Source: Petrolisthes cinctipes
Lineage: Eukaryota > Arthropoda > Malacostraca > Decapoda > Porcellanidae
NCBI GenBank assembly: GCA_033782935.1
Contig: JAWQEG010000486.1
Location: forward strand, 2,418,001-2,482,000
Direction: 5' to 3'
DNA length: 64,000 bases
Under the pieces are notes generated by a model. It did not search any database, was not told the DNA's origin, and saw nothing but the letters and a program-made list of their open reading frames with translations. How positions within the stretch are numbered: the stretch's first letter is position 1; each line of letters begins with the position of its first letter. Positions 1-11,101 of the stretch are shown piece after piece. Position numbers and translations under genes: made by a program.

Positions 1-414
1 AGATACATGCACATATTGACTTTGGGCATCTAAAATATCGATTTTCAGTATGTTTTGGGCCTGTATTTTGAAAATACTCTAACACTGAGTAGGCATGTAC
101 AGATTGCTTCTGGGACCCCAAAATATTGAATTTTCGGGTGTTTTGAGCCTGAATTTGAGATATAAACGGGTACAGAAGATGCATGCACATATCGACTTTT
201 GGGCACCTAAAAGATCGATTTTCAGTATGTTTTTGGCCTGTATTTTGAAAATACTCTAACACGGAGTAGGCATGTACAGATACCTTCTGGTACCTCTAAA
301 TATCGAATTTTCGGGTGTTTTGGGACTGAATTTGAGATATCGATTTTTTGGCACCTAAAATGTCGATTTTTAGCATGTTTTTTAGCCTATATTTTGAAAA
401 TATTCTAGCACTGT
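1..414 (+). repeat. Partial trimer at window start (A 3' end, B2, C2)
   Basis: 1-88 is the 3' half of an A monomer, 89-265 a B monomer with a B1-like start and a B2-like end, and 266-414 a C2 monomer. This C2 is 149 bp because it has an extra T in gttttttagcc. The unit's 5' part lies outside the window. Confidence 0.85.
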
Positions 415-739
415 GTAGGCATGTAGAGATTGCTTCTGGGACCCCAAAATATTGAATTTTCGGGTGTTTTGAGCCTGAATTTGAGATATAAACGGGTACT
501 GAAGATGCATGCACATATCGACTTTTGTGCTCCTAAAAGATCGATTTTCAGTATGTTTTGAGCATGTATTTTGAAAATACTCTAACACTGAGTAGGCATG
601 TACAGATCGCTTCTGGGACCCCTAAATATCGAATTTTCGGGTGTTTTGGGACTGAATTTGAGATATCGACTTTTTGGCACCTAAAAGATCGATTTTTAGC
701 ATGTTTTTAGCCTATATTTTGAAAATATTCTAGCACTGA
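415..739 (+). repeat. Dimeric unit B1-C1 (325 bp, A missing)
   Basis: A B1 monomer (415-591, with the private variant gtagagattg) directly follows a C monomer, and 592-739 is C1. The length is 501 minus 176, so exactly one A monomer is absent. Confidence 0.85.
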
Positions 740-1918
740 GTAGGCATGTACAGATTGCTTCTGGGACCCCAAAATATTGAATTTTCGGGTGTTTTGAGCC
801 TGAATTTGAGATATAAACGGGTACAGAAGATACATGCACATATTGACTTTGGGCACCAAAAATATCGATTTTCAGCATGTTTTGGGCCTGAATTTTGAAA
901 ATACTCTAACACGGAGTAGGCATGTACAGATCGCTTCTGGGACCCCAAAATATCGAATTTTCGGGTGTTTAGGGCCAGAATTTGAGATATAACCGGGTAC
1001 AGAAGATGCATGCACATATCGACATTTGGGCACCTAAAAGATCGATTTTCAGTATGTTTTTGGCCTGTATTTTGAAAATACTCTAACACGGAGTAGGCAT
1101 GTACAGATTGCTTCTGAGACCCCAAAATATCAAATTTTCGAGTGTTTTGAGCCTGAATTTGAGATATAAACGGGTACTGAAGATGCATGCACATATCGAC
1201 TTTTGTGCACCTAAAAGATCAATTTTCAGTATGTTTTGAGCATGTATTTTGAAAATACTCTAACACGGAGTAGGCATGTACAGATCTCTTCTGGGACCTC
1301 TAAATATCGAATTTTCGGGTGTTTTGGGACTGAATTTGAGATATCGATTTTTTGGCACCTAAAATGTCGATTTTTAGCATGTTTTTAGCCTATATTTTGA
1401 AAATATTCTAGCACTGTGTAGGCATGTACAGATTGCTTCTGGGACCCCAAAATATTGAATTTTCGGGTGTTTTGAGCCTGAATTTGAGATATAAACGGGT
1501 ACAGAAGATACATGCACATATTGACTTTGGGCATCTAAAATATCGATTTTCAGCATGTTTTGGTCCTGTATTTTGAAAATACTCTAACACTGAGTAGGCA
1601 TGTACAGATTGCTTCTGGGACCCCAAAATATTGAATTTTCGGGTGTTTTGAGCCTGAATTTGAGATATAAACGGGTACTGAAGATGCATGCACATATCGA
1701 CTTTTGGGCACCTAAAAGATCGATTTTCAGTATGTTTTTGGCCTGTATTTTGAAAATACCCTAACACGGAGTAGGCATGTACAGATCGCTTCTGGGACCC
1801 CTAAATATCGAATTTTCGGGTGTTTTGGGACTGAATTTGAGATATCGACTTTTTGGCACCTAAAAGATCGATTTTTAGCATGTTTTTAGCCTATATTTTG
1901 AAAATATTCTAGCACTGA
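740..1918 (+). repeat. 1179-bp block, copy 1 (tetramer 740-1417 plus trimer 1418-1918)
   Basis: Seven monomers: A2, B2, B, C (678 bp) then A1, B1, C1 (501 bp). The third monomer is a B with the private variants gagaccccaaaatatc and gatcaattttcag. The fourth starts with the private gatctcttctggg. The second has ataaccgggtac instead of ataaacgggtac and acatttgggcacc. All of these recur 1179 bp downstream. Confidence 0.85.
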
Positions 1919-3097
1919 GTAGGCATGTACAGATTGCTTCTGGGACCCCAAAATATTGAATTTTCGGGTGTTTTGAGCCTGAATTTGAGATATAAACGGG
2001 TACAGAAGATACATGCACATATTGACTTTGGGCACCAAAAATATCGATTTTCAGCATGTTTTGGGCCTGAATTTTGAAAATACTCTAACACGGAGTAGGC
2101 ATGTACAGATTGCTTCTGGGACCCCAAAATATCGAATTTTCGGGTGTTTAGGGCCAGAATTTGAGATATAACCGGGTACAGAAGATGCATGCACATATCG
2201 ACATTTGGGCACCTAAAAGATCGATTTTCAGTATGTTTTTGGCCTGTATTTTGAAAATACTCTAACACGGAGTAGGCATGTACAGATTGCTTCTGAGACC
2301 CCAAAATATCAAATTTTCGGGTGTTTTGACCCTGAATTTGAGATATAAACGGGTACTGAAGATGCATGCACATATCGACTTTTGTGCACCTAAAAGATCA
2401 ATTTTCAGTATGTTTTGAGCATGTATTTTGAAAATACTCTAACACGGAGTAGGCATGTACAGATCTCTTCTGGGACCTCTAAATATCGAATTTTCGGGTG
2501 TTTTGGGACTGAATTTGAGATATCGATTTTTTGGCACCTAAAATGTCGATTTTTAGCATGTTTTTAGCCTATATTTTGAAAATATTCTAGCACTGTGTAG
2601 GCATGTACAGATTGCTTCTGGGACCCCAAAATATTGAATTTTCGGGTGTTTTGAGCCTGAATTTGAGATATAAACGAGTACAGAAGATACATGCACATAT
2701 TGACTTTGGGCATCTAAAATATCGATTTTCAGCATGTTTTGGTCCTGTATTTTGAAAATACTCTAACACTGAGTAGGCATGTACAGATTGCTTCTGGGAC
2801 CCCAAAATATTGAATTTTCGGGTGTTTTGAGCCTGAATTTGAGATATAAACGGGTACTGAAGATGCATGCACATATCGACTTTTGGGCACCTAAAAGATC
2901 GATTTTCAGTATGTTTTTGGCCTGTATTTTGAAAATACCCTAACACGGAGTAGGCATGTACAGATCGCTTCTGGGACCCCTAAATATCGAATTTTCGGGT
3001 GTTTTGGGACTGAATTTGAGATATCGACTTTTTGGCACCTAAAAGATCGATTTTTAGCATGTTTTTAGCCTATATTTTGAAAATATTCTAGCACTGA
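1919..3097 (+). repeat. 1179-bp block, copy 2 (tetramer 1919-2596 plus trimer 2597-3097)
   Basis: Tandem copy of 740-1918 sharing its private variants (ataaccgggtac, gatcaattttcag, gatctcttctggg, ggtcctg). Differences I noticed are few: gattgctt for gatcgctt in the second monomer, tcgggtgttttgaccctg for tcgagtgttttgagcctg, and acgagtacag for acgggtacag. Confidence 0.85.
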
Positions 3098-3633
3098 GTA
3101 GGCATGTACAGATTGCTTCTGGGACCCCAAAATATTGAATTTTCGGGTGTTTTGAGCCTGAATTTGAGATATAAACGGGTACAGAAGATACATGCACATA
3201 TTGACTTTGGGCATCTAAAATATCGATTTTCAGCATGTTTTGGGCCTGTATTTTGAAAATACTCTAACACGGAGTAGGCATGTACAGATTGCTTCTGGGA
3301 CCCCAAAATATTGAATTTTCGGGTGTTTTGAGCCTGAATTTGAGATATAAACGGGTACAGAAGATGCATGCACATAACGACTTTTGTGCACCTAAAAGAT
3401 CGATTTTCAGTATGTTTTTGGCCTGTATCTTGAAAATACTCTGACACGGAGTAGGCATGTACAGATACCTTCTGGGACCCCTAAATATCGAATTTTCGGG
3501 TGTTTTGGGATTGAATTTGAGATATCGATTTTTTGGCACCTAAAATGTCGATTTTTAGCATGTTTTTAGCCTATATTTTGAAAATATTCTAGCACTGTGT
3601 AGGCATGTACAGATTGCTTCTGGGACCCCAAAA

Positions 3634-3721
3634 TATTGAATTTTCGGGTGTTTTGAGCCTGAATTTGAGATATAAACGGGTACAGAAGATACATGCACAT
3701 ATTGACTTTGGGCATCTAAAA
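3634..3721 (+). repeat. 88-bp sub-monomer, half 1 (example in an A monomer)
   Basis: First half of the 176-bp A monomer, starting at tattgaatttt and ending at gcatctaaaa. It aligns end to end and without gaps to the next 88 bp at 56 of 88 positions (64%). The best-kept blocks are the start (tat.ga.ttt), the tg.gcctg block at half-positions 21-28 and the tg.aca.att block at 61-70. The weakest block is positions 41-60. This half carries the 29 bp that C monomers lack. Confidence 0.85.
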
Positions 3722-3809
3722 TATCGATTTTCAGCATGTTTTGGGCCTGTATTTTGAAAATACTCTAACACTGAGTAGGCATGTACAGATTGCTTCTGGG
3801 ACCCCAAAA
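3722..3809 (+). repeat. 88-bp sub-monomer, half 2 (example spanning the A/B junction)
   Basis: Second half, starting at tatcgattttcagc and ending at gggaccccaaaa just before the next monomer's tattgaatttt. It has the same length as half 1 and is homologous along its whole length. It contains the odd-centred palindrome tattttgaaaata and the gtaggcatgtacag junction motif used here to mark unit boundaries. The natural sub-monomer phase is therefore offset by 35 bp from those boundaries. Confidence 0.85.
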
Positions 3810-6800
3810 TATTGAATTTTCGGGTGTTTTGAGCCTGAATTTGAGATATAAACGGGTACTGAAGATGCATGCACATATCGACTTTTGTGCACCTAAAAGA
3901 TCGATTTTCAGTATGTTTTGAGCATGTATTTTGAAAATACTCTAACACGGAGTAGGCATGTACAGATCGCTTCTGGGACCCCTAAATATCGAATTTTCGG
4001 GTGTTTTGGGACTGAATTTGAGATATCGACTTTTTGGCACCTAAAAGATCAATTTTTAGCATGTTTTTAGCCTATATTTTGAAAATATTCTAGCACTGTA
4101 CAGATTGCTTCTGGGACCCCAAAATATTGAATTTTCGGATGTTTTGAGCCTGAATTTGAGATATAAACGGGTACAGAAGATACATGCACATATTGACTTT
4201 GGGCACCAAAAATATCGATTTTCAGTATGTTTTGGGCCTGAATTTTGAAAATACTCTAACACGGAGTAGGCATGTACAGATCGCTACTGGGACCCCAAAA
4301 TATCGAATTTTCGGGTGTTTAGGGCCAGAATTTGAGATATAAACGGGTACAGAAGATGCATGCACATATCGACTTTTGGGCACCTAAAAGATCGATTTTC
4401 AGTATGTTTTTGGCCTGTATTTTGAAAATACTCTAACACGGAGTAGGCATGTACAGATACCTTCTGGGACCTCTAAATATCGAATTTTCGGGTGTTTTGG
4501 GACTGAATTTGAGATATCGATTTTTTGGCACCTAAAATGTCGATTTTTAGCATGTTTTTAGCCTATATTTTGAAAATATTCTAGCACTGTGTAGGCATGT
4601 ACAGATTGCTTCTGGGACCCCAAAATATTGAATTTCGGGTGTTTTGAGCCTGAATTTGAGATATAAACGGGTACAGAAGATACATGCACATATCGACTTT
4701 TGGGCATCTAAAATATCGATTTTCAGTATGTTTTGGGCCTGAATTTTGAAAATACTCTAACACTGAGTAGGCATGTACAGATCGCTTCTGGGACCCCAAA
4801 ATATCGAATTTTCGGGTGTTTAGGGCCAGAATTTGAGATATAAACGGGTACAGAAGATGCATTCACATATCGACTTTATGGCACCAAAAAGATCGATTTT
4901 CAGTATGTTTTTGGCCTGTTTTTTGAAAATACTCTAACACAGGGTAGGCATGTACAGATCGCTTCTGGGACCCCTAAATATCGAATTTTCGGGTGTTTTG
5001 GGACTGAATTTGAGATATCGACTTTTTGGCACCTAAAAGATCGATTTTTAGCATGTTTTTAGCCTATATTTTGAAAATATTCTAGCACTGAGTAGGCATG
5101 TACAGATTGCTTCTGGGACCCCAAAATATTGAATTTTCGGGTGTTTTGAGCCTGAATTTGAGATATAAACGGGTACAGAAGATACATGCACATATTGACT
5201 TTGGGCATCTAAAATATCGATTTTCAGCATGTTTTGGGCCTGAATTTTGAAAATACTCTAACACGGAGTAGGCATGTACAGATCGCTTCTGGGACCCCAA
5301 AATATCGAATTTTCGGGTGTTTAGGGCCAGAATTTGAGATATAAACGGGTACAGAAGATGCATGCACATATCGACTTTTGGGCACATAAAAGATCGATTT
5401 TCAGTATGTTTTTGGCCTGTATTTTGAAAATACTCTAACACGGAGTAAGCATGTACAGATACCTTCTGGGACCTCTAAATATCGAATTTTCGGGTGTTTT
5501 GGGACTGAATTTGAGATATCGATTTTTTGGCACCTAAAATGTCGATTTTTAGCATGTTTTTAGCCTATATTTTGAAAATATTCTAGCACTGTGTAGGCAT
5601 GTACAGATTGCTTCTGGGACCCCAAAATATTGAATTTTCGGGTTTTGAGCCTGAATTTGAGATATAAACGGGTACAGAAGATACATGCACATATTGACTT
5701 TGGGCATCTAAAATATCGATTTTCAGCATGTTTTGGGCCTGTATTTTGAAAATACTCTAACACTGAGTAGGCATGTACAGATTGCTTCTGGGACCCCAAA
5801 ATATTGAATTTTCGGGTGTTTTGAGCCTGAATTTGAGATATAAACGGGTACTGAAGATGCATGCACATATCGACTTTTGTGCACCTAAAAGATCGATTTT
5901 CAGTATGTTTTGAGCATGTATTTTGAAAATACTCTAACACGGAGTAGGCATGTACAGATCGCTTCTGGGACCCCTACATATCGAATTTTCGGGTGTTTTG
6001 GGACTGAATTTGAGATATCGACTTTTTGGCACCTAAAAGATCGATTTTTAGCATGTTTTTAGCCAATATTTTGAAAATATTCTAGCACTGAGTAGGCATG
6101 TACAGATTGCTTCTGGGACCCCAAAATATTGAATTTTCGGGTGTTTTGAGCCTGAATTTGAGATATGAACGGGTACAGAAGATACATGAACATATTGACT
6201 TTGGGCACCAAAAATATCGATTTTCAGCATGTTTTGGGCCTGAATTTTGAAAATACTCTAACACGGAGTAGGCATGTACAGATAGCTTCTGGGACCCCAA
6301 AATATCGAATTTTCGGGTGTTTAGGGCCAGAATTTGAGATATAAACGGGTACAGAAGATGCATGCACATATCGACTTTTGGGCACCTAAAAGATCGATTT
6401 TCAGTATGTTTTTGGCCTGTATTTTGAAAATACTCTAACACGGAGTAAGCATGTACAGATACCTTTTGGGACCTCTAAATATCGAATTTTCGGATGTTTT
6501 GGGACTGAATTTGAGATATCGATTTTTTGGCACCTAAAATGTCGATTTTTAGCATGTTTTTAGCCTATATTTTGAAAATATTCTAGCACTGTGTAGGCAT
6601 GTACAGATTGCTTCTGGGACCCCAAAATATTGAATTTTCGGGTGTTTTGAGCCTGAATTTGAGATATAAACGGGTACAGAAGATACATGCACATATTGAC
6701 TTTGGGCATCTAAAATATCGATTTTCAGCATGTTTTAGCCTGTATTTTGAAAATACTCTAACACTGAGTAGGCATGTACAGATTGCTTCTGGTATACCAA

Positions 6801-7593
6801 AATATTGAATTTTCGGGTGTTTTGAGCCAGAATTTGAGATATAAACGGGTACTGAAGATGCATGCACATATCGACTTTTGTGCACCTAAAAGATCGATTT
6901 TCAGTATGTTTTAAGCATGTATTTTGAAAATACTCTAACAAGGAGTAGGCATGTACAGATCGCTTCTGGGACCCCTAAATATCGAATTTTCGGGTGTTTT
7001 GGGACTGAATTTGAGATATCGACTTTTTGGCACCTAAAAGATCGATTTTTAGCATGTTTTTAGCCTATATTTTGAAAATATTCTAGCACTGAGTAGGCAT
7101 GTACAGATTGCTTCTGGGACCCCAAAATATTGAATTTTCGGGTGTTTTGAGCCTGAATTTGAGATATAAACGGGTACAGAAGATCCATGCACATATTGAC
7201 TTTGGGCACCAAAAATATCGATTTTCAGCATGTTTTGGGCCTGAATTTTGAAAATACTCTAACACGGAGTAGGCATGTACAGATCGCTTCTGGGACCCCA
7301 AAATATTGAATTTTCGGGTGTTTTGAGCCTGAATTTGAGATATAAACGGGTACTGATGATGCATACACATATCGACTTTTGTGCACCTAAAAGATCGATT
7401 TTCAGTATGTTTTGAGCATGTATTTTGAAAATACTCTAACACAGGGTAGGCATGTACAGATAGCTTCTGGGACCCCTAAATATCGAATTTTCGGGTGTTT
7501 TGGGACTGATTTTGAGATATCGACTTTTTGGCACCTAAAAGATCGATTTTTAGCATGTTTTTAGCCTATATTTTGAAAATATTCTAGAACTGA

Positions 7594-7918
7594 GTAGGAA
7601 TGTACAGATCGCTTCTGGGACCCCAAAATATCGAATTTTCGGGTGTTTAGGGCCAGAATTTGAGATATAAACGGGTACAGAAGATGCATGCACATATCGA
7701 CTTTTGGGCACCTAAAAGATCGATTTTCAGTATGTTATTGGCCTGTATTTTGAAAATACTCTAACACGGAGTAAGCATGTACAGATACCTTCTGGGACCT
7801 CTAAATATCGAATTTTCGGGTGTTTTGGTACTGAATTTGAGATATCGATTTTTTGGCACCTAAAATGTCGATTTTTAGCATGTTTTTAGCCTATATTTTG
7901 AAAATATTCTAGCACTGT
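7594..7918 (+). repeat. Dimeric unit B2-C2 (325 bp, A missing)
   Basis: A B2 monomer (gatcgctt, gtgtttagggccag) directly follows a C1-like end carrying the private variants ctagaactgag and gtaggaatg. A C2 monomer follows. One A monomer is absent. Confidence 0.85.
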
Positions 7919-8920
7919 GTAGGCATGTACAGATTGCTTCTGGGACCCCAAAATATTGAATTTTCGGGTGTTTTAAGCCTGAATTTGAGATATAAACGGG
8001 TACAGAAGATACATGCACATATTGACTTTGGGCATCTAAAATATCGATTTTCAGCATGTTTTGGGCCTGTATTTTGAAAATACTCTAACACTGAGTAGGC
8101 ATGTACAGATTGCTTCTGGGACCCCAAAATATTGAATTTTCGGGTGTTATGAGCCTGAATTTGAGATATAAACGGGTACTGAAGATGCATGCACATATCG
8201 ACTTTTGTGCACCTAAAAGATCGATTTTCAGTATGTTTTGAGCATGTATTTTGAAAATACTCTAACACGGAGTAGGCATGTACAGATCGCTTTTGGGACC
8301 CCTACATATCGAATTTTCGGGTGTTTTGGGACTGAATTTGAGATATCGACTTTTTGGCACCTAAAAGATCGATTTTTAGCATGTTTTTAGCCTATATTTT
8401 GAAAATATTCTAGCACTGAGTAGGCATGTACAGATTGCTTCTGGGACCACAAAATATTGAATTTTCGGGTGTTTTGAGCCTGAATTTGAGATATAAACGG
8501 TTACAGAAGATACATGAACATATTGACTTTGGGCACCTAAAATATCGATTTTCAGCATGTTTTGGGCCTGAATTTTGAAAATACTCTAACACGGAGTAGG
8601 CATGTACAGATCGCTTCTGGGACCCCAAAATATCGAATATTCGGGTGTTTAGGGCCAGAATTTGAGATATAAACGGGTACAGAAGATGCATGCACATATC
8701 GACTTTTGGGCACCTAAAAGATCGATTTTCAGTATGTTTTTGGCCTGTATTTTGAAAATACTCTATCACGGAGTAGGCATGTACAGATACCTTCTGGGAC
8801 CTCTAAATATCGAATTTTCGGGTGTTTTAGGACTGAATTTGAGATATCGATTTTTTGGCACCTAAAATGTCGATTTTTAGCATGTTTTTAGCCTATATTT
8901 TGAAAATATTCTAGCACTGT
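7919..8920 (+). repeat. Two trimers, one 1002-bp HOR (type 1 then type 2)
   Basis: Units at 7919-8419 (A1-B1-C1) and 8420-8920 (A2-B2-C2). Private variants include ttttaagcctg, gtgttatgagcctg, gggaccacaaaat and cgaatattcggg. Confidence 0.85.
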
Positions 8921-9245
8921 GTAGGCATGTACAGATTGCTTCTGGGACCCCAAAATATTGAATTTTCGGGTGTTTTGAGCCTGAATTTGAGATATAAACG
9001 GGTACAGAAGATACATGCACATATCGACTTTTGTGCACCTAAAAGATCGATTTTCAGTATGTTTTGAGCATGTATTTTGAAAATACTCTAACACAGGGTA
9101 GGCATGTACAGATCGCTTCTGGGACCCCTAAATATCGAATTTTCGGGAGTTTTGGGACTGAATTTGAGATATCGACTTTTTGGCACCTAAAAGATCGATT
9201 TTTAGCATGTTTTTAGCCTATATTTTGAAAATATTCTAGCACTGA
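8921..9245 (+). repeat. Dimeric unit, A/B1 hybrid plus C1 (325 bp)
   Basis: The first monomer starts like A (acagaagatacatgcac) and ends like B1 (tatcgacttttgtgcacc, gagcatg), with an acacaggg end. C1 follows. This is the structure expected if misaligned A and B monomers crossed over inside the shared acatat stretch. Confidence 0.8.
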
Positions 9246-10748
9246 GTAGGCATGTACAGATTGCTTCTGGGACCCCAAAATATTGAATTTTCGGGTGGTT
9301 TGAGCCTGAATTTGAGAAATATACGGGTACAGAAGATACATGCACATATTGACTTTGGGCACCAAAAATATCGATTTTCAGCATGTTTTGGGCCTGAATT
9401 TTGAAAATACTCTAACACGGAGTAGGCATGTACAGATCGCTTTTGGGACCCCAAAATATCGAATTTTCGGGTGTTTAGGGCCAGAATTTGAGATATAAAC
9501 GGGTACAGAAGATGCATGCACATATCGACTTTTGGGCACCTAAAAGATCGATTTTCAGTATGTTTTTGGCCTGTATTTTGAAAATACTCTAACACGGAGT
9601 AAGCATGTACAGATACCTTCTGGGACCTCTAAATATCGAATTTTCGGGTGTTTTGGGACTGAATTTGAGATATCGATTTTTTGGCACCTAAAATGTCGAT
9701 TTTTAGCATGTTTTTAGCCTATATTTTGAAAATATTCTAGCACTGTGTAGGCATGTACAGATTGCTTCTGGGACCCCAAAATATTGAATTTTCGGATGTT
9801 TTGAGCCTGAATTTGAGATATAAACGGGTACAGAAGATACATGCACATATTGACTTTGGGCATCTAAAATATCGATTTTCAGCATGTTTTGGGCCTGTAT
9901 TTTGAAAATACTCTAACACTGAGTAGGCATGTACAGATTGCTTCTGGGACCCCAAAATATTGAATTTTCGGGTGTTTTGAGCCTGAATTTGAGATATAAA
10001 CGGGTACTGAAGATGCATGCACATATCGACTTTTGTGCACCTAAAAGATCGATTTTCAGTATGTTTTGAGCATGTATTTTGAAAATACTCTAACACGGAG
10101 TAGGCATGTACAGATCGTTTCTGGGACCCCTAAATATCGAATTTTCAGGTGTTTTGGGACTGAATTTGAGATATCGACTTTTTAGCACCTAAAAGATCGA
10201 TTTTTAGCATGTTTTTAGCCTATATTTTGAAAATATTCTAGCACTGTGTAGGCATGTACAGATTGCTTCTGGGACCCCAAAATATTGAATTTTCGGGTGT
10301 TTTGAGCCTGAATTTGAGATATAAACGGGTACAGAAGATACATGCACATATTGACTTTGGGCATCTAAAATATCGATTTTCAGCATGTTTTGGGCCTGTA
10401 TTTTGAAAATACTCTAACACTGAGTAGGCATGTACAGATTGCTTCTGGGACCCCAAAATATTGAATTTTCGGGTGTTTTGAGCCTGAATTTGAGATATAA
10501 ACGGGTACTGAAGATGCATGCACATATCGACTTTTGTGCACCTAAAAGATCGATTTTCAGTATGTTTTTGGCCTGTATTTTGAAAATACTCTAACACGGA
10601 GTAGGCATGTACAGATCGCTTCTGGAACCCCTAAATATCGAATTTTCGGGTGTTTTGGGACTGAATTTGAGATATCGACTTTTTGGCACCTAAAAGATCG
10701 ATTTTTAGCATGTTTTTAGCCTATATTTTGAAAATATTCTAGCACTGA

Positions 10749-10924
10749 GTAGGCATGTACAGATTGCTTCTGGGACCCCAAAATATTGAATTTTCGGGTG
10801 TTTTGAGCCTGAATTTGAGATATAAACGGGTACAGAAGATACATGCACATATTGACTTTGGGCACCAAAAATATCGATTTTCAGCATGTTTTGGGCCTGA
10901 ATTTTGAAAATACTCTAACACGGA
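10749..10924 (+). repeat. Monomer A2 (176 bp)
   Basis: Type-2 A monomer. Diagnostic states are gattgcttctggg at the start, gacagaag/gatacatgc in the middle, gggcaccaaaaatatcg (type 1 has gggcatctaaaatatcg) and cctgaattttg before the end (type 1 has cctgtattttg). It ends in acacgga before the next junction. It contains the CGGG-ending motif at 10815-10831 described separately. Confidence 0.85.
10815..10831 (+). other. CENP-B-box-like 17-mer in A and B monomers (weak)
   Basis: The 17-mer ttgagatataaacgggt matches 7 of the 9 fixed positions of the mammalian CENP-B box pattern (nTTCGnnnnAnnCGGGn); the two mismatches are in the TTCG part. It is present in essentially every A and B monomer and removed by the 29-bp deletion in C. 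A 7/9 match is expected about once by chance per 501-bp unit on two strands, so this is a description, not a claim of protein binding. Confidence 0.2.
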
Positions 10925-11101
10925 GTAGGCATGTACAGATCGCTTCTGGGACCCCAAAATATCGAATTTTCGGGTGTTTAGGGCCAGAATTTGAGATATA
11001 AACGGGTACAGAAGATGCATGCACATATCGACTTTTGGGCACCTAAAAGATCGATTTTCAGTATGTTTTTGGCCTGTATTTTGAAAATACTCTATCACGG
11101 A
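10925..11101 (+). repeat. Monomer B2 (177 bp)
   Basis: Type-2 B monomer. Diagnostic states are gatcgcttctggg, ccaaaatatcgaatttt, gtgtttagggccag, acagaagatgcatgc, ttttgggcacc and tttttggcctg. It is 1 bp longer than A because the run before gggcacc has four T instead of three. It carries the perfect 8-bp palindrome tgcatgca at 11016-11023. Its last bases are ctatcacgga here, a private variant of ctaacacgga also seen at 8761-8770. Confidence 0.85.
11016..11023. other. Perfect 8-bp palindrome tgcatgca in B monomers
   Basis: tgcatgca lies inside the 29-bp segment that C monomers lack. A monomers carry tacatgca at the same place, so it is a B-specific feature, and some B copies have lost it (atgcatacac at 11516-11525 and 15026-15035). 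Confidence 0.6.

Larger units (their letters stand above)
3098..7593 (+). repeat. Run of nine trimers
   Basis: Unit starts are near 3098, 3599, 4100, 4591, 5092, 5593, 6092, 6593 and 7093. Small shifts have visible causes: a 10-bp junction deletion at about 4098 (gcactgtacag), loss of 2 bp in gggttttgagcc near 5643, and loss of 1 bp in gttttagcctg near 6733. Types 1 and 2 are partly mixed here: the 4591 and 5092 units have an A1 middle with an A2 end, followed by B2. Confidence 0.8.

Noticed and set aside
3589..3948. Antisense open frame of about 119 codons recurring every 501 bp, and similar 60-, 95- and 127-codon frames throughout the window.
   Set aside because: They follow the repeat, not a gene. 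501 and 177 are multiples of three, so a frame open in one unit is open in most. The same DNA gives overlapping open frames in other phases, the frames are cut wherever a monomer indel occurs, and the protein has no recognisable domain. No promoter or splice structure is evident.
6599..6808. Plus-strand open frames of 60-81 codons starting at the atgtacag of the junction motif.
   Set aside because: They occur only in units where chance variants remove a stop, and they overlap the antisense frames. There is no sign of coding constraint.
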